From assembly GCA_963838495.1 (NCBI GenBank), contig CAWIRC010000001.1, positions 682,001 through 746,000 on the forward strand: a stretch of DNA of 64,000 nt, given 5' to 3'. Source of the stretch: JBEKIK01 sp963838495. Lineage in GTDB: Bacteria; Planctomycetota; Planctomycetia; Pirellulales; Thermoguttaceae. The translations under genes were made by a program, and so were the position numbers. Position 1 is the stretch's first letter, and each line of letters starts with the position of its first letter. Shown here in pieces: positions 29,120-40,073 of this stretch. The notes under the pieces were generated by a model. That model saw only the letters and a program-made list of their open reading frames with translations. It did not search any database and was not told the origin of the DNA.

Positions 29120-31219
29120 ATGCTTAAAAACTTTTATAGGCTTGCAATCGGGCTGATGATGTTTGTCTTTTCCTTAAGTGCGGAAGCGCAAATTAAATCC
29201 GTATCCGCCACGATCGACGCCAGTAAAACTCGACCGCCGATAAGGAAGTACGTGTATGGTCAATTCATCGAACATCTCGGGGGCGTGATCAACAGCGGCA
29301 TTTGGGCTGAAATGCTGGACGACAGAAAATTCTATTACCCGGCGGTCTCTCAAGTGCAAGCAGCCAATCCGACGTTGGGACGAATGTGGCGGCCGAGACG
29401 GTGGACGCCTATCGGTCCCGATCAGTTTGTGACTATGGATGCAGACCGTCCGTATGTCGGCGACCATTCACCATCGATTGAATTGGATGAAAACGCCGCG
29501 CGTGGAGTTCAACAAAAGGGTTTGTCGGTTCGCAAAGGCAGGCAATATTTGGGACACGTAATCCTTGCCGGCCATCCGGGGGCTAAAGTCGATGTCAGCC
29601 TGGTTTGGGGTTCGGAACAGAGTGCGCGTCAAACGATTTCGTTGCAAGAACTGAGTGCAGACTATAAAGAGTTTCCGCTGGCCTTCACCCCCGCGGAAGA
29701 CAATGAAGACGCGCGATTGGAGATCACGGGTAGCGGAAAAGGCTCAATTCGGATCGGGGCGGTATCGCTGATGCCTGCCGACAACGTACAAGGTTTCCGT
29801 CGCGAGGTGATTGCCGCGCTTAAGCAATTGAATTCCGGCGTTTATCGTTTTCCCGGCGGAAATTTCGTATCCAACCACGAGTGGCGCGATGCCATAGGTC
29901 CGCGCAACAAGCGCCCGCCGACTTTTGACCACGCCTGGAACGCGGTTCAGCCCAACGACGTGGGCATCGATGAATTCATGATCTTTTGCGGACTGCTCGG
30001 CGTGGAGCCGTACATCACAGTCAACTCCGGCTTTGGCGACGCCTACTCGGCCGCCCTGCTCGTTGAATACGCCAACGGCCAGCCGACCTCGCCCATGGGG
30101 AAACTGCGGGCGGCCAACGGGCATCCTCAACCCTACGGCATTAAATGGTGGGGAATAGGCAACGAAATGTACGGCGATTGGCAGTTCGGCGTCATGCCCT
30201 TGCAGCAATATAAAATCAAGCACAATATGTTCGCCAAGGCCATGCGCAAAGTCGATCCGACGATCAAGCTCATTGCTTCCGGCGCCATGCCCGACGAAAT
30301 GACGGTCACGCTGCAAAACAAACGAATCACCGGCAAAATCCTGACCGAATACGGCTCACCGGGCGACTGGACCGGCGGGCTGATCGACAAATGCCTGGAC
30401 AACATGGACCTGATCAGCGAACATTGTTATTGCACCAACAACCAGCGTTTCGATCTGGAGCGCGGGGCTTACGTGAATTCGGACGATCCGACCGAGGAAT
30501 GGATGCGCCGCCCGGCCAATCGCGTTCGGGCGAAATACGAGCACTACGAAGAATATCTGCAACGTAATGCCGCTTTCAAGGAAAAGCCCGTACCCATAAA
30601 TCTTGATGAATGGTCTTTTGCCCGCGGCATGCAACCCAATACATATCGCCCGGTGCCGAGTTATGCGTGGTTATTCCATGAAATGTTCCGCCATTCGGAT
30701 GTTTTCCAGATGGCGGCCTTCACTTTCGCAACTTCCTGCCTTAGCGCAAATCGCAACGAGGCCGTGCTCAATCCAGTCGGCTTGGTTTTCAAACTCTATC
30801 GCGATCATTTCGGCACGTTGCCTGTGGAAGTGTCGGGCAATTCTCCGCAGCCGCCGCCTAAATATCCGGTTGGCGGCGATCAACCGAAAGTCAACGCCGG
30901 CAGCGATACCTTCCCGCTCGACGTTGCCGCTGCCCTAAGCGACGACCGCAAAACGCTCACCCTCGCCGTTGTGAACCCGACAGAGATCGAACAGCGCCTG
31001 GACTTTACTTTTAAAAATGTTGTCCTTGCCGATAAAGGGCGGCTATGGCGGATGGCGCCAAGCGACATCAATGCCACGATTGTCGTTGGTAAAATGCCGC
31101 AGGTCGAAATCGAGGAGCTACCAGTAGATGCCGTGCCTGCCTCTGCAACGATTGCTCCGATCAGCGTGAATATATATGAATTTACCGTAAATCACATAGA
31201 GCGAAGTGCGCCGAATTGA
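29120..31219 (+). CDS. GH51 alpha-L-arabinofuranosidase
   Basis: 699 residues with a signal peptide ending SAEAQ. GH51 signs are YGQFIEHLGG near residue 42, FRREVIAALKQLNSGVYRFP near 220, KWWGIGNEMYGDW with the acid/base Glu near 350, and PINLDEWSFARG with the nucleophile Glu near 497. A C-terminal beta domain follows. The enzyme releases arabinose from arabinan and arabinoxylan. GGAGT precedes ATG 29120. It lies downstream of CE15 and GH28 on the same strand with a 227 nt gap, so it may be separately transcribed. It completes a set aimed at pectin and xylan side chains. Confidence 0.92.
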   Translation: MLKNFYRLAIGLMMFVFSLSAEAQIKSVSATIDASKTRPPIRKYVYGQFIEHLGGVINSGIWAEMLDDRKFYYPAVSQVQAANPTLGRMWRPRRWTPIGPDQFVTMDADRPYVGDHSPSIELDENAARGVQQKGLSVRKGRQYLGHVILAGHPGAKVDVSLVWGSEQSARQTISLQELSADYKEFPLAFTPAEDNEDARLEITGSGKGSIRIGAVSLMPADNVQGFRREVIAALKQLNSGVYRFPGGNFVSNHEWRDAIGPRNKRPPTFDHAWNAVQPNDVGIDEFMIFCGLLGVEPYITVNSGFGDAYSAALLVEYANGQPTSPMGKLRAANGHPQPYGIKWWGIGNEMYGDWQFGVMPLQQYKIKHNMFAKAMRKVDPTIKLIASGAMPDEMTVTLQNKRITGKILTEYGSPGDWTGGLIDKCLDNMDLISEHCYCTNNQRFDLERGAYVNSDDPTEEWMRRPANRVRAKYEHYEEYLQRNAAFKEKPVPINLDEWSFARGMQPNTYRPVPSYAWLFHEMFRHSDVFQMAAFTFATSCLSANRNEAVLNPVGLVFKLYRDHFGTLPVEVSGNSPQPPPKYPVGGDQPKVNAGSDTFPLDVAAALSDDRKTLTLAVVNPTEIEQRLDFTFKNVVLADKGRLWRMAPSDINATIVVGKMPQVEIEELPVDAVPASATIAPISVNIYEFTVNHIERSAPN

Positions 31220-32139
31220 AGCGACTGGAAAATATAAAACGTAATTAAGCTTCCTTCGAATACGAGCACCTGATCCAGGCTGTCTACCGAGCCATTTTGC
31301 CCGCGCACGTCGGTCACATCGACCGCAAGAGTTTCAATAAAGGCATGGCCGAGGTAAAACGGCCCTAAAAACCACCCGTTTTTCGGAACGGATTTTGTGA
31401 TTCCGTCAAACGGTCCTTAGAAGGATTCTGAGACGGAAGGACACTAAGCAGAGGGAAAATCTTCGTCTGATGGTTGATTAAAGGAACCTTTATCGGAAAT
31501 AAACATGTTAGGCCTTCGCAATCACAAAACCAAGCGATCGGCCAACCGTTTACTGATCGCAGTGTTCCTCTAAGTGGGACACGATCGAATGGCAGCCATT
31601 TCCATTATTATCAGTTCGCGATCCGCCGGATCGGATGCGAGTTTGATGTCTCTGAATTTATTGCCCGATCTCTGATTCATAGCCTTTCCGGGGTAGGGAA
31701 ATATCTTAGGAGCTTATTACCAATAAACAATATAATTTATGCCCAAAACTACAATTCATATAACGGACACACTCGAGTTTTTCACACGCAATAGGTAGGT
31801 ACGGAGATTGTGAACTCCGCTCCTAATGTTTATACTTAACAGGTTGCTGTCAAATAAGATAAATAGGCGATTAGCCCTGCTTTCCTAGCGATCTCCTTTG
31901 ACACGTTGGTTTAATTGAACCATGAAGCGAGGCGCCGAGCTGGTCGATATAATTTCATTCGTCACAACAGAGAACACGAATCAAAATCAGAAACGCAGCT
32001 TTTGCCAAAATGGCGGATCTTGTCTTTTGTCATAAGGGAGTGGACATTGTCGGAACCATTACGTGAAGCAAATTTTACAACGCCGAGCAAAGTGGCTGAC
32101 GGACGTGAAATTGCACCATGAGGTCGAGGAAACGCGGCA
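31220..32139. other. Intergenic stretch with a small coding relic
   Basis: Around 31,255-31,370 the plus strand reads FEYEHLIQAVYRAILPAHVG and then HIDRKSFNKGMAEVKRP and a stop. It looks like the end of a lost gene that I cannot name. The remainder to 32,139 shows no coding pattern, tRNA or repeat I can support. Confidence 0.4.
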
Positions 32140-33094
32140 ATGAGCGGTTCTAGACGCGATTTGAGCCATATATATTTTGGGGGCAGTAGACTTTCTCGAC
32201 AACGAGTCTATTATTCACATCCAGGTTGTGTGACGACTGCCACAACCACAGCGCCTGCCTTAGAAGAGTCCCTTGACGAGTTCATCTCATGGGTATTGAA
32301 GCGGGCCGGACTGGACCCCGCGGCCTACCGCACCCAGTCACTCCATCGTCGATTGCCGGCATGCTTGAGGGCGATGAAGGTATGCTCGACCAGCGCTGCC
32401 CGCGAACTGCTGGAACGAAAGCCTCAACTTGTCCCGAAAGCGATCGGTTCGTTGCTAATCGGGGTGACGGAATTCTTCCGCGAACCCGGCGTGTTCGACT
32501 GTCTACGCGCAGGTCCTGCCTGCATTGGCCAAGGGCAGCAGACCGCTGCGAGTTTGGAGCGCCGCATGTTCCACCGGCGCCGAACTGTACAGCGTGGCAA
32601 TTCTCTTAAGCGAAGCGGGCCTGCTTAGGCGAAGCTACCTGCTGGGCACGGACTGCCGCCACGATGCGATTGATGGGGCCAAGGCGGCACTTTATGATGC
32701 CCCGGCATTGAAACTCATCAAGTGCGCAGTGCGTGATAAATTCTTCGAGCGGACCGGGAAATATTGGAGTCCGGTTGGCGACCTGCGCCGGCATGTCCAC
32801 TGGAAGGTTGCGGATTTGTTGGCTGGCGTGGAAAATGGGCCATGGGACATTGTTTTATGGCGGAATGCCGCCATCTATCTCAAGTCCTCTCGGGCGGAAA
32901 TGATCTGGCGCCGTTTGCTGACGGTACTGGGCCCGGGGGGCGTGATTGTCGCCGGCAAGGCCGACCGGCCGCCTGACAATGTGGGATTGACATATGTCGC
33001 GAGGTGCATTTATCGCGTTGCAGACGGTTCTGTAGCTGGAACCGTCCATGGCGGATGGCAATTGCCACTGTCGAGACCTGCTGGTAAAAACTAG
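32140..33094 (+). pseudogene. CheR-like protein methyltransferase, one frameshift
   Basis: The first part holds the CheR N-terminal helices (SLHRRLPACLRAMKVCSTSA) and GVTEFFREPGVFD. Near 32,500-32,525 the frame changes and the Rossmann part continues: LRVWSAACSTGAELYSVAIL, LLGTDCRHDAIDGAK, then WDIVLWRNAAIYL. CheR methylates glutamates of chemoreceptors with SAM. The usual RN(V)LIYF motif is altered to RNAAIYL. The start is uncertain and may be a GTG near 32,230. It ends just before the histidine kinase gene, so the two were probably co-transcribed. Confidence 0.72.
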
Positions 33095-33110
33095 CCGTGG
33101 AGTAGTTTAT

Positions 33111-36100
33111 ATGAATACCGGTGCAAAAATCGGCCTCGGTTTTACGGTGGGATCGTTGATTATCGTGGTGATCGGCGCCAGCGCCTATGTGAGCATGCAA
33201 CGACTGCTCGAGGCGAACAGCCAGGTAATTCACACTCACAAGATCATTGAAGATCTCGAGCAAGTGCTGTCGGTTCTCAAGGATGCCGAGACCGGCCAGC
33301 GCGGCTTCATACTGACGGGCAAGGATCAGTATCTGGAGCCGTATAATGGGGCGATCGGCCGGCTCGACCACAATATCGATGCCCTCGCCTCGCTGACCAG
33401 CGACAATGCGGCCCAGCAAGAGAGCCTCAAACAGGTACGCAAACTCGCCGACGCCAAATTGGCGGAACTGCGTGATACTATCGAGATCCGCAGGCGTTCG
33501 GGCTTTGAGGCCGCCTTGCCCGTCATCATTTCGGACCAGGGCAAGAAGATTATGGACGATCTGCGGGAAACGATCGCCGATATGCAAAACCGTGAACAAC
33601 AACTGCTGGAAAAGCGGAATGATGAAGCCAAAACCGACGCCAACCGCACTATCTGGACTATTTCAGCATGGATCTCGCTGGGGATGGTGTTGTTTACCAT
33701 CGCCACGCTGGTTTTTATGCGTACCGCACGATTCGGGGGCCCTGTCGCTTTGCCAGGCATGCCGGAAAAGAAGTGGGGCCGAATAGCGATTCGCTATGGA
33801 TCGACAGTAGCCATCGTTGCCGTAGCCGTGGTGTTGCGCATGCGATTGATGGATGCTTTTGGCCCGCTTCCCCTATTTGTCACGCTTTATCCGGCAGTCC
33901 TTTTAGCGGCGAGCATCGGGGGTGGCGGGCCGGGCATCTTGGCCACGGTCCTCTCGGCGCTGGCGGCCGATTACTTTTTCATTACGCCGCACGGGAGTTT
34001 TGGCATCGCCGCTCCGAATGATGTTCTGGCCCTGGGGATTTTCACGGGCACCAATCTATGTTTGTGCATCCTGGCGGAACGCCTGCGCCGGCGCGATGGG
34101 CCTTGGCGGTCAGTGTCGCACAAGAGCAGCAGTTGGAAGAAATGTCGCGTCTCAACGAGGAACTTTCGCAGCAGTCGGAAGAGCTGTCGCAACAGTCGGA
34201 AGAGCTCGCCCAACAGAACGAAGAACTGCAAACACAGTCCGAGGAGATTCAGACGCTCAACACGGAGCTGAAACACCGCGAGGATATGATGCAGAAGCTT
34301 CTGGACGCGGCCCGCCTGTCCACAACCGAGCAGGCGGTGATGCGCGATATCTGTGCGGCTGCCCTGGAGATGTTCGCTCCGGCGGCCTCTGCCGTGATGG
34401 TGTACGAACAGCAGGACAACCGGCTCATGATCCGAGCTCAGGCCGGAATAGGGTCGGATGCCCCCGACGTTGAATCTTGGCCTACTGAGCATTCATTCGC
34501 CGAACTGGTGATTGCCGAGGACAAGACCGCCTGTATGCCAGATGCTTCGTACCGCCCCGATATTTCTATATTTCACCCCAAGGATGGGCAACCGTTCCAG
34601 TCAGTTCTGGCTTCGCCGATGCGCAAGGATGGAAAGCCTTTTGGCGCCGTGGGCATCTATAGCCGCCAGAAGCAGGAGTGGACTACCGAGCAGTTTCATC
34701 TGGCCGAATGGCTTGCCGCCCAATGTGCTCGCATTTTGGAGACATTGCGGCTGCAGCAGGAACTGCAACGACTTTACGCAGAGCAGCAGACCATCTTCAA
34801 TTCGGTGCCTGCGATGATCTGGTACAAGGATACGAAGAACAACTTTCTCCGAGTCAATCGGGCGGTCACCTTGGCAGTCGGCAAACCGCAAGATGCCATC
34901 GAGGGCAAAAGCGCCAATGAGGTTTTCCCCGACGAGGCCGAGCATTACTACGAGGACGACCTGGAGGTCATTAACTCGGGCCGACCCAAGCTCGGCATCG
35001 TTGAAGAGATGGGAACGGCCGGCGGCGAAAAACGATGGGTGCAGACCGACAAAATCCCCTACCGGAATGAAGACGGAGAAATCACCGGCGTCTTGGTGTT
35101 CAGCGTGGACGTCACCGAGAGCAAGCGCACCGAGGAGGCGCTGCGTACGAGCGAGGAGCGCCTGCGGCTCTTGGGCGACAATTTGCCGGACAGCGCAGTG
35201 TATCAGTATGTCCACGAGACCGACGGCAGCGTCCGCTTCCTGTATTTCAGCGCCGGCATCGAACGGCTCAATGGCGTGAGCGTCGCCGAAGTGCTCCGCG
35301 ACGCGGACACGTTGCACCGGCAAAGTCCGCCCGAATACATCGAGCGCCTGGTCGAGGCCGAGGAGCGCAGCAAGCGCGAGCTGTCCGATTTCGACATGGA
35401 ACTTCCGATGCGCCGGCCGGACGGTGAATTGCGCTGGATGCGATTGCATTCCCGGCCGCGGCGCTTGCCAGACGGCCGCACGATCTGGGACGGCGTGCAG
35501 ATCGACATCACCGATCGCAAGCGGGCCGAGGAGGAACTAGTGGCGGCAAAGGCAAGCGCCGAGCAGGCCAAGGCCGCCGCCGAGCTGGCCAACCGCGCCA
35601 AAGACCACTTCCTGGCGGTCCTTAGCCACGAGCTCCGCACGCCGCTCACGCCGGTGGTGATGGGCATATCGATGCTCCAAGATCGTTCGGACTTGGACTC
35701 GGCAGCGCGAGACGCTGGAAATGATCGGCCGAAACATAGAGATGGAAGCCCGGTTGATCGACGATCTCTTGGATGTGTCGCGGATCGCGAGAGGGAAAAT
35801 CGAGCTGCTGAAACAGCGGGTTGAACTCTGCACGGTCATCCAGCGGGCGGTCGAAGTCTGTAAACCCGACATCGAAGCGCGCAGGCTGCACTTTGGCGTG
35901 GATCTGGGGCCGGCCGCGCCTTATTGGGTCGAGGCGGACGTATCTCGGCTTCAGCAAGTCTTCTGGAACCTGCTGAAGAACGCGATCAAGTTCACGCCGC
36001 ACGACGGCTGCGTGGGCATTCGCTGTCGGCCGGACAAAGACTGTGTGGTCATTGAAGTGAATGACAGCGGGATTGGGATCGAGCCGGAAGCGCTAGCGCG

Positions 36101-36710
36101 CGTTTTCAACGTTTTTGAACAAGAAGAACGATCCATCACGCGGCAGTTCGGCGGCCTCGGTCTTGGATTGGCGATCAGCAAGGCGTTAGTGGAAATGCAC
36201 GGTGGCAGCATAGAAGCACACAGCGATGGCCGCGACAAAGGCTCAACGTTCCGGATCCGGTTGCCGCTTACCACGCCCGCAGTGCGGATGGAAGCGTCTC
36301 GGCCCGCTGCCGGCCAGCCGCGCAAGGTCCGCCCTCTGCAAATACTACTGGTAGAAGACCATGGCGTCACGGCAAAGATGCTGCAAATAGTCCTGACTTC
36401 CGAGGGCCATACGGTCAAAATCGCCGGAGACGTAGCCACGGCATTGGAATTGGCCGATCTGTACTCTTTCGACTTAATGATGAGCGATCTTGGTTTACCG
36501 GACGGGAGCGGCCACGACCTCATGCGTCAACTGCGTCAACGCGGCTACAATTTTCCCGGTATTGCTCTAAGCGGGTATGGACAAGAAGAAGACGTTCGAC
36601 GCAGCCGCGAAGCGGGCTTTGCATCGCATTTGATTAAGCCGGCATCCCGCGATGCAGTCATTGAGGCGATCGCCGCCGTCAGGGAACCCCAGCAGCCGAA
36701 AGGCAACTGA
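33111..36710 (+). pseudogene. Hybrid histidine kinase (CHASE3-DUF4118-GAF-PAS-PAS-HisKA-HATPase-REC), two frameshifts
   Basis: About 1,200 codons in three overlapping frames. Order: TM helix and a CHASE3 domain (DAETGQRGFILTGKDQYLEP), a second TM, DUF4118-type membrane block (FGPLPLFVTLYPAVLLAASI), a coiled coil of QQSEEL repeats, GAF, PAS with PAC (RTEEALRTSEERLRLLG), a second PAS, HisKA with LSHELRTPLTP, then HATPase_c (NLLKNAIKFTPHD, GGLGLGLAISKAL) and a receiver domain (LMMSDLGLPDGSG). Breaks lie near 34,105 and 35,700. GGAG precedes ATG 33111. The kinase would sense a stimulus at the membrane. The fragments suggest decay or read errors. Confidence 0.8.
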
Positions 36711-36794
36711 CAGATCTGCGGAAGTGACTTCAATTAGATCACTCGTTTTCATGAAGTCCTGAAAAAGCAACGAATTTTAGCACAGCGCCGCAGG

Positions 36795-37120
36795 TTGAAT
36801 CACAAAAAGACTCCCGCTCTCGTTGCCATCCGCACGTCAACCTTCCACGCAGTGATATCCGGCAAAGCCAAGGGGATGGTCGTACTCGGCGTGAGCCGCG
36901 AGAGCGCCCTGGCCGCCGCCGGCAAAATGCTCGGCGAACGATGTGAAGAAATCAATGCCCTTGTCGCCGACGCCGTGGGAGAATTGACGAACATAATAGC
37001 CGGAGCCGCCAAAGCCGAACTGGAACAATTATGTATGAACATGAGCCTGCCAACCGTCGTCTTTGGGAAATCGCATTGTATCGATTTCCCCAGGAACGCG
37101 ATGCCTAAACGCGCACAGCA
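36795..37120 (+). pseudogene. CheX-like phosphatase, truncated
   Basis: The frame shows VISGKAKGMVVLGVSRESAL, ADAVGELTNIIAGAAKAELE and LPTVVFGKSHCIDFPRNA, matching the central and later parts of CheX, including the E-x2-N catalytic pair in GELTN. The N terminus is short and the last strand is missing after residue about 105, where the frame runs into unrelated codons. CheX removes phosphate from CheY. Confidence 0.65.
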
Positions 37121-37135
37121 ATTAAAAATGCCGAA

Positions 37136-37393
37136 ATGTGGCGGCAGACGATCGAAAATATCACTTTCTCGCACAAAAACACATCTATCCGCATTACTGT
37201 CAGCGGAGCCCTCGCTGTAATCACTTCAGAAAACAATTATCCCGAGGCCCTTGAGCACCTGGAAAATATAATCAAAGAAGCGAAACAAATTGACACAACG
37301 AACTGCATATACTTCGATAATGGCACAAAAACCGTCCCTGTTGAATCTTACATCATGAGCGTCCCGGAAATGAAGATCGTTATCGACGAGTAA
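37136..37393 (+). pseudogene. GGDEF-like C-terminal fragment
   Basis: 85 residues: ITVSGALAVITSENNYPEAL followed by EHLENIIKEAKQIDTTNCIYF. The pattern resembles the last part of a GGDEF domain (SGG-like strand, then helix ending KxxGRN). The GGDEF motif itself is absent. It is a weak match and may instead be an unrelated small protein. Confidence 0.45.
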
Positions 37394-37599
37394 TGGGTAT
37401 GATGAAAATATCTCATACCCAGAATGTTGTCAGATCGTTCTATTCTTTCTCCTTTCTGAAAATGAAGGCGATCACCGCTGCTTCGGGTGTCGAGACTAAC
37501 TTTTCCATCGCCCGGCTTGTCTAGCAGCATTGACATGTCTAGCGACTTGGGCGGCTGAATGTCCTTGCCCGGACACCCACCATTCGCCTCCACATTAAG

Positions 37600-37894
37600 C
37601 ACGTCGGCTGCCTACGGTTCAATCGCCGCCGGCCTGAAATAGAGATCTTCAACGCATTCGAGAAGGTTAGGGAGTTTGGATAAAATCAATGCGACCAGAC
37701 TTCAGGCTACAGGGACGGAGGGTCAGTCAAAAAAGCAGCTTTTGGTGCCCACTGTGGCGCCCTCGGGTGCCCAAATTGGTGCCCAACATCTTGCATTGAA
37801 AATGTCGCAGAACGCACCAGAATGCACAGAAAGGTCACCCGATAGCGACAAAAAAAGGGGTAAAAAACGTCGCCACAAGTTAAAACGTGGCTAA
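37600..37894 (+). pseudogene. Tail of a tyrosine integrase
   Basis: The end reads ATGTEGQSKKQLLVPTVAPS and GAQIGAQHLALKMSQNAPEC. This low-complexity tail is typical of planctomycete phage-type integrases after the catalytic domain. No R-H-R-Y residues remain upstream. It ends about 70 nt before a tRNA-Arg 3' half, where such integrases normally sit beside att. Confidence 0.6.
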
Positions 37895-37963
37895 GAGATA
37901 TAGCACCGATCTACACCCAGATGCATCACCTCGCACCGGCAAGAAGGGGAAAAACAAAAAAGT

Positions 37964-38005
37964 ATCCCCGGCGCGATTCGAACACGAAACTTTCGGCTCC
38001 GAAGG
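37964..38005 (-). other. tRNA-Arg(CCG) 3' half, probable att remnant 1
   Basis: On the minus strand the T arm (GTGTTCGAATCGCGC) and acceptor end are preserved, but the 5' half is missing. It matches the copy at 41860-41901 over about 40 bp with about four differences. Confidence 0.65.
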
Positions 38006-38019
38006 CCGCAGGCGGAAAT

Positions 38020-38066
38020 CCGCAACTACTTGATTTATCAAACAGTTGCGTCAACGCGTCTTGACC
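38020..38066 (+). repeat. Short direct repeat, copy 1
   Basis: CCGCAACTACTTGATTTATC and on to TCTTGACC. It matches 38228-38272 with a few substitutions and a 2 nt gap. The two lie either side of the 115 bp repeat. Confidence 0.6.
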
Positions 38067-38068
38067 GA

Positions 38069-38183
38069 GGTGCCGACAGTGGTGACGAGAGATCGAAAAA
38101 GGTGCCGGTATTGGTGCCGTAAAACTTTCCTAAAAACTGTATGTACTTTCATCTACTTTCATCGAAAACCATACCGGCGGCGG
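38069..38183 (+). repeat. 115 bp direct repeat, copy 1
   Basis: Starts GGTGCCGACAGTGGTG and runs to ACCATACCGGCGGCGG. Copy 2 is at 41607-41730. Both contain GTAAAACTTTCCTAAAAACT and are over 90 percent alike in the core. They bracket three genes. Confidence 0.75.
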
Positions 38184-38227
38184 GCACGTGAGGTATTGAA
38201 TATTTTCGGGAGACTGCGGCCCTAAAG

Positions 38228-38272
38228 CCGCAACTACTAGATTTGTCAAAGAGTTGCGTCAACGTCTTGACC
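38228..38272 (+). repeat. Short direct repeat, copy 2
   Basis: Partner of 38020-38066. Confidence 0.6.
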
Positions 38273-38409
38273 AAGGGAACTTGACTTTAACGCGATTCCC
38301 CCCAAAATTATTTTAGAGTGCCTTTTCCAATCGGCGTAACGTCGACCCTCACCAGCAGACGGCGCGGCCTCGACAGAAGAGAGGCCAGCCCTAAGAGGAG
38401 GTAAGGACG

Positions 38410-39153
38410 ATGGTACGAGTCGCCCTAATCACGGGAGCCAGCCGGGGAATCGGTGCGGCAAGCGCATTGGTACTGGCCGAACACGGGTACCGGGTGGTCG
38501 TAAACCACCGCGCCAGTGCACCACAGGCCGAGGAGGTGGTGGCGACCATCGCCGCGGCCGGCGGCGAAGCCGTGGCGATTAAAGCCGACGTCACCGTGCC
38601 TAATGACGTCACCGCCATGGTCGATGAAATCGATCAGCGGTGGGGTGGGACGGACGTGCTCGTGCACAGCGCGTTGACGCCGTTTGCCATCACCTCGTTC
38701 GCCGAGCTGAGCTGGGAGCAGCTCGGCGGCAAGCTGGACAGCGAGCTGCGTGCCGCGTTCCTGACAACGAAGGCCGTTGTGCCGGGAATGGTTTCGCGCG
38801 GATACGGTCGGCTGATCTATCTGAGTACCGGGCTGTCGCGTCGTGCGCGTGATGGGATGATCACGCTGGGCACCGCTAAGGCGGCCCTGGACCAGTTCGT
38901 GCGGTACGTCGCTATGGAGCTGGCACCGCACGGGATCACCGCCAACCTCGTCGCACCGGCCACGGTGGAGGGAACCAGGGTGACCGAGCAATTCACAGCC
39001 GAGCAGATGCGCGAGTTAGCCGCGGCCACGCCGATGCGACGGCTGCCCCGTCCCGACGATGTCGCCAAGATGGTGGCGTTCTTGGCAAGTGAGGATTCGG
39101 GTTTCACCACCGGCCACTACCTTCCGGTCAACGGGGGCCTTGCAATGGACTGA
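38410..39153 (+). CDS. SDR-family oxidoreductase lacking the catalytic Tyr
   Basis: 247 residues with a strong AGAGGAGGTAAGG site before ATG 38410. TGASRGIG near residue 8 binds NAD(P), and the rest follows FabG-like SDRs to LPVNGGLAMD. The normal YxxxK is replaced: the stretch is ITLGTAKAALDQF, so Lys is present but Leu stands where the catalytic Tyr should be. Catalysis may use another residue or be lost. The GC-rich codon use (C/G in almost every third position) is unlike the flanking DNA and resembles actinobacterial genes. It is followed after 53 nt by a substrate-binding protein on the same strand. Confidence 0.85.
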   Translation: MVRVALITGASRGIGAASALVLAEHGYRVVVNHRASAPQAEEVVATIAAAGGEAVAIKADVTVPNDVTAMVDEIDQRWGGTDVLVHSALTPFAITSFAELSWEQLGGKLDSELRAAFLTTKAVVPGMVSRGYGRLIYLSTGLSRRARDGMITLGTAKAALDQFVRYVAMELAPHGITANLVAPATVEGTRVTEQFTAEQMRELAAATPMRRLPRPDDVAKMVAFLASEDSGFTTGHYLPVNGGLAMD

Positions 39154-39206
39154 ACGCAACGAGTGCGAGAGCACTGTCCGAGATTGGGAGAAAGGCTATT
39201 CCGCCG

Positions 39207-40073
39207 ATGCACACGATCGACCTGACCTACGTGGGGCGTGGTATCCACGAAGAACTGATCGCGTATGTGGCCGATCAGGAGGGATATTTCGAGGATGAAG
39301 GTGTCCACGTCGCCGTCCGCGACGGAATCAGGTGGGAGATTGAGCGCCTGCGCGGTGGCGCAACCATCGGTTTGGGCCGGGCCTTGTTGTCGCGGCTGAC
39401 CGAGGGCATCCAATGGAATGTGCTGGCCGTCAACACCCATCGTCCGCTGTTCTGGTTCCTCGGGCGTGGCGAGGTGAAATCCATGGATGATCTTCGCGGG
39501 CGCCGAGTGGCGATCCACCCACCCCGCACCGCACCCGGCTGTTTCGCGCGGATCGTACTGCGCAGGCACGGTCTCGACCCCGATCGCGACCTGCAGTGCG
39601 TCATACGAGCCCCGGGTGACTACCAGATGGATCTGCGCCGCCTTCGCGACGGATCGATCGATGCGGCCTACGTGGGCAGCACATTAGCGCCCGAACAGGT
39701 CGCCGGCGAGGAGGGCTTTTCGGTCCTGTCCTGGGTCGGCGACCACTTCCAGATCCCCACCGTGGGAATCGCCGTGGACCCCGCTCGTATCCCGCTCGAC
39801 AACCCGGCGCTGCAGGCGCTGGTGCGGGCCAACCAGCGAGCCCTTCTCACGATCGCCGAACAACCCCAGTTGGCCGTCAACTACATCGCCTCGTTCCTCG
39901 GCCGGCTGACCCGTGATGAAGTTCAGCGATACTACGAGCACTACATCGGCCCATACTTCACCTCCGACGGTCGGGTAGACCTCAACGTAGCCCAGCACGC
40001 GGTCAACGCGGTCGCCACCGAACTCGGCGTCGCCGCGGCATCCGTTGACCAGATGTACCAGCCCGCCCTGTGA
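39207..40073 (+). CDS. NMT1/THI5-like substrate-binding protein
   Basis: 288 residues without a signal peptide. The N terminus IDLTYVGRGIHEELIAYVAD and EGYFEDEGVHVAV, then GRALLSRLTEGIQWNVLAVN and MDDLRGRRVAIHPPRTAPGC follow the periplasmic-binding fold of NMT1/THI5-like proteins, which bind small organic molecules for ABC uptake or act as enzymes. No permease or ATPase gene is near, and the missing export signal suggests a cytosolic role. AGATTGGGAGAAAGG lies upstream. Like the SDR before it, it is very GC-rich, so the pair probably arrived together. Confidence 0.75.
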   Translation: MHTIDLTYVGRGIHEELIAYVADQEGYFEDEGVHVAVRDGIRWEIERLRGGATIGLGRALLSRLTEGIQWNVLAVNTHRPLFWFLGRGEVKSMDDLRGRRVAIHPPRTAPGCFARIVLRRHGLDPDRDLQCVIRAPGDYQMDLRRLRDGSIDAAYVGSTLAPEQVAGEEGFSVLSWVGDHFQIPTVGIAVDPARIPLDNPALQALVRANQRALLTIAEQPQLAVNYIASFLGRLTRDEVQRYYEHYIGPYFTSDGRVDLNVAQHAVNAVATELGVAAASVDQMYQPAL

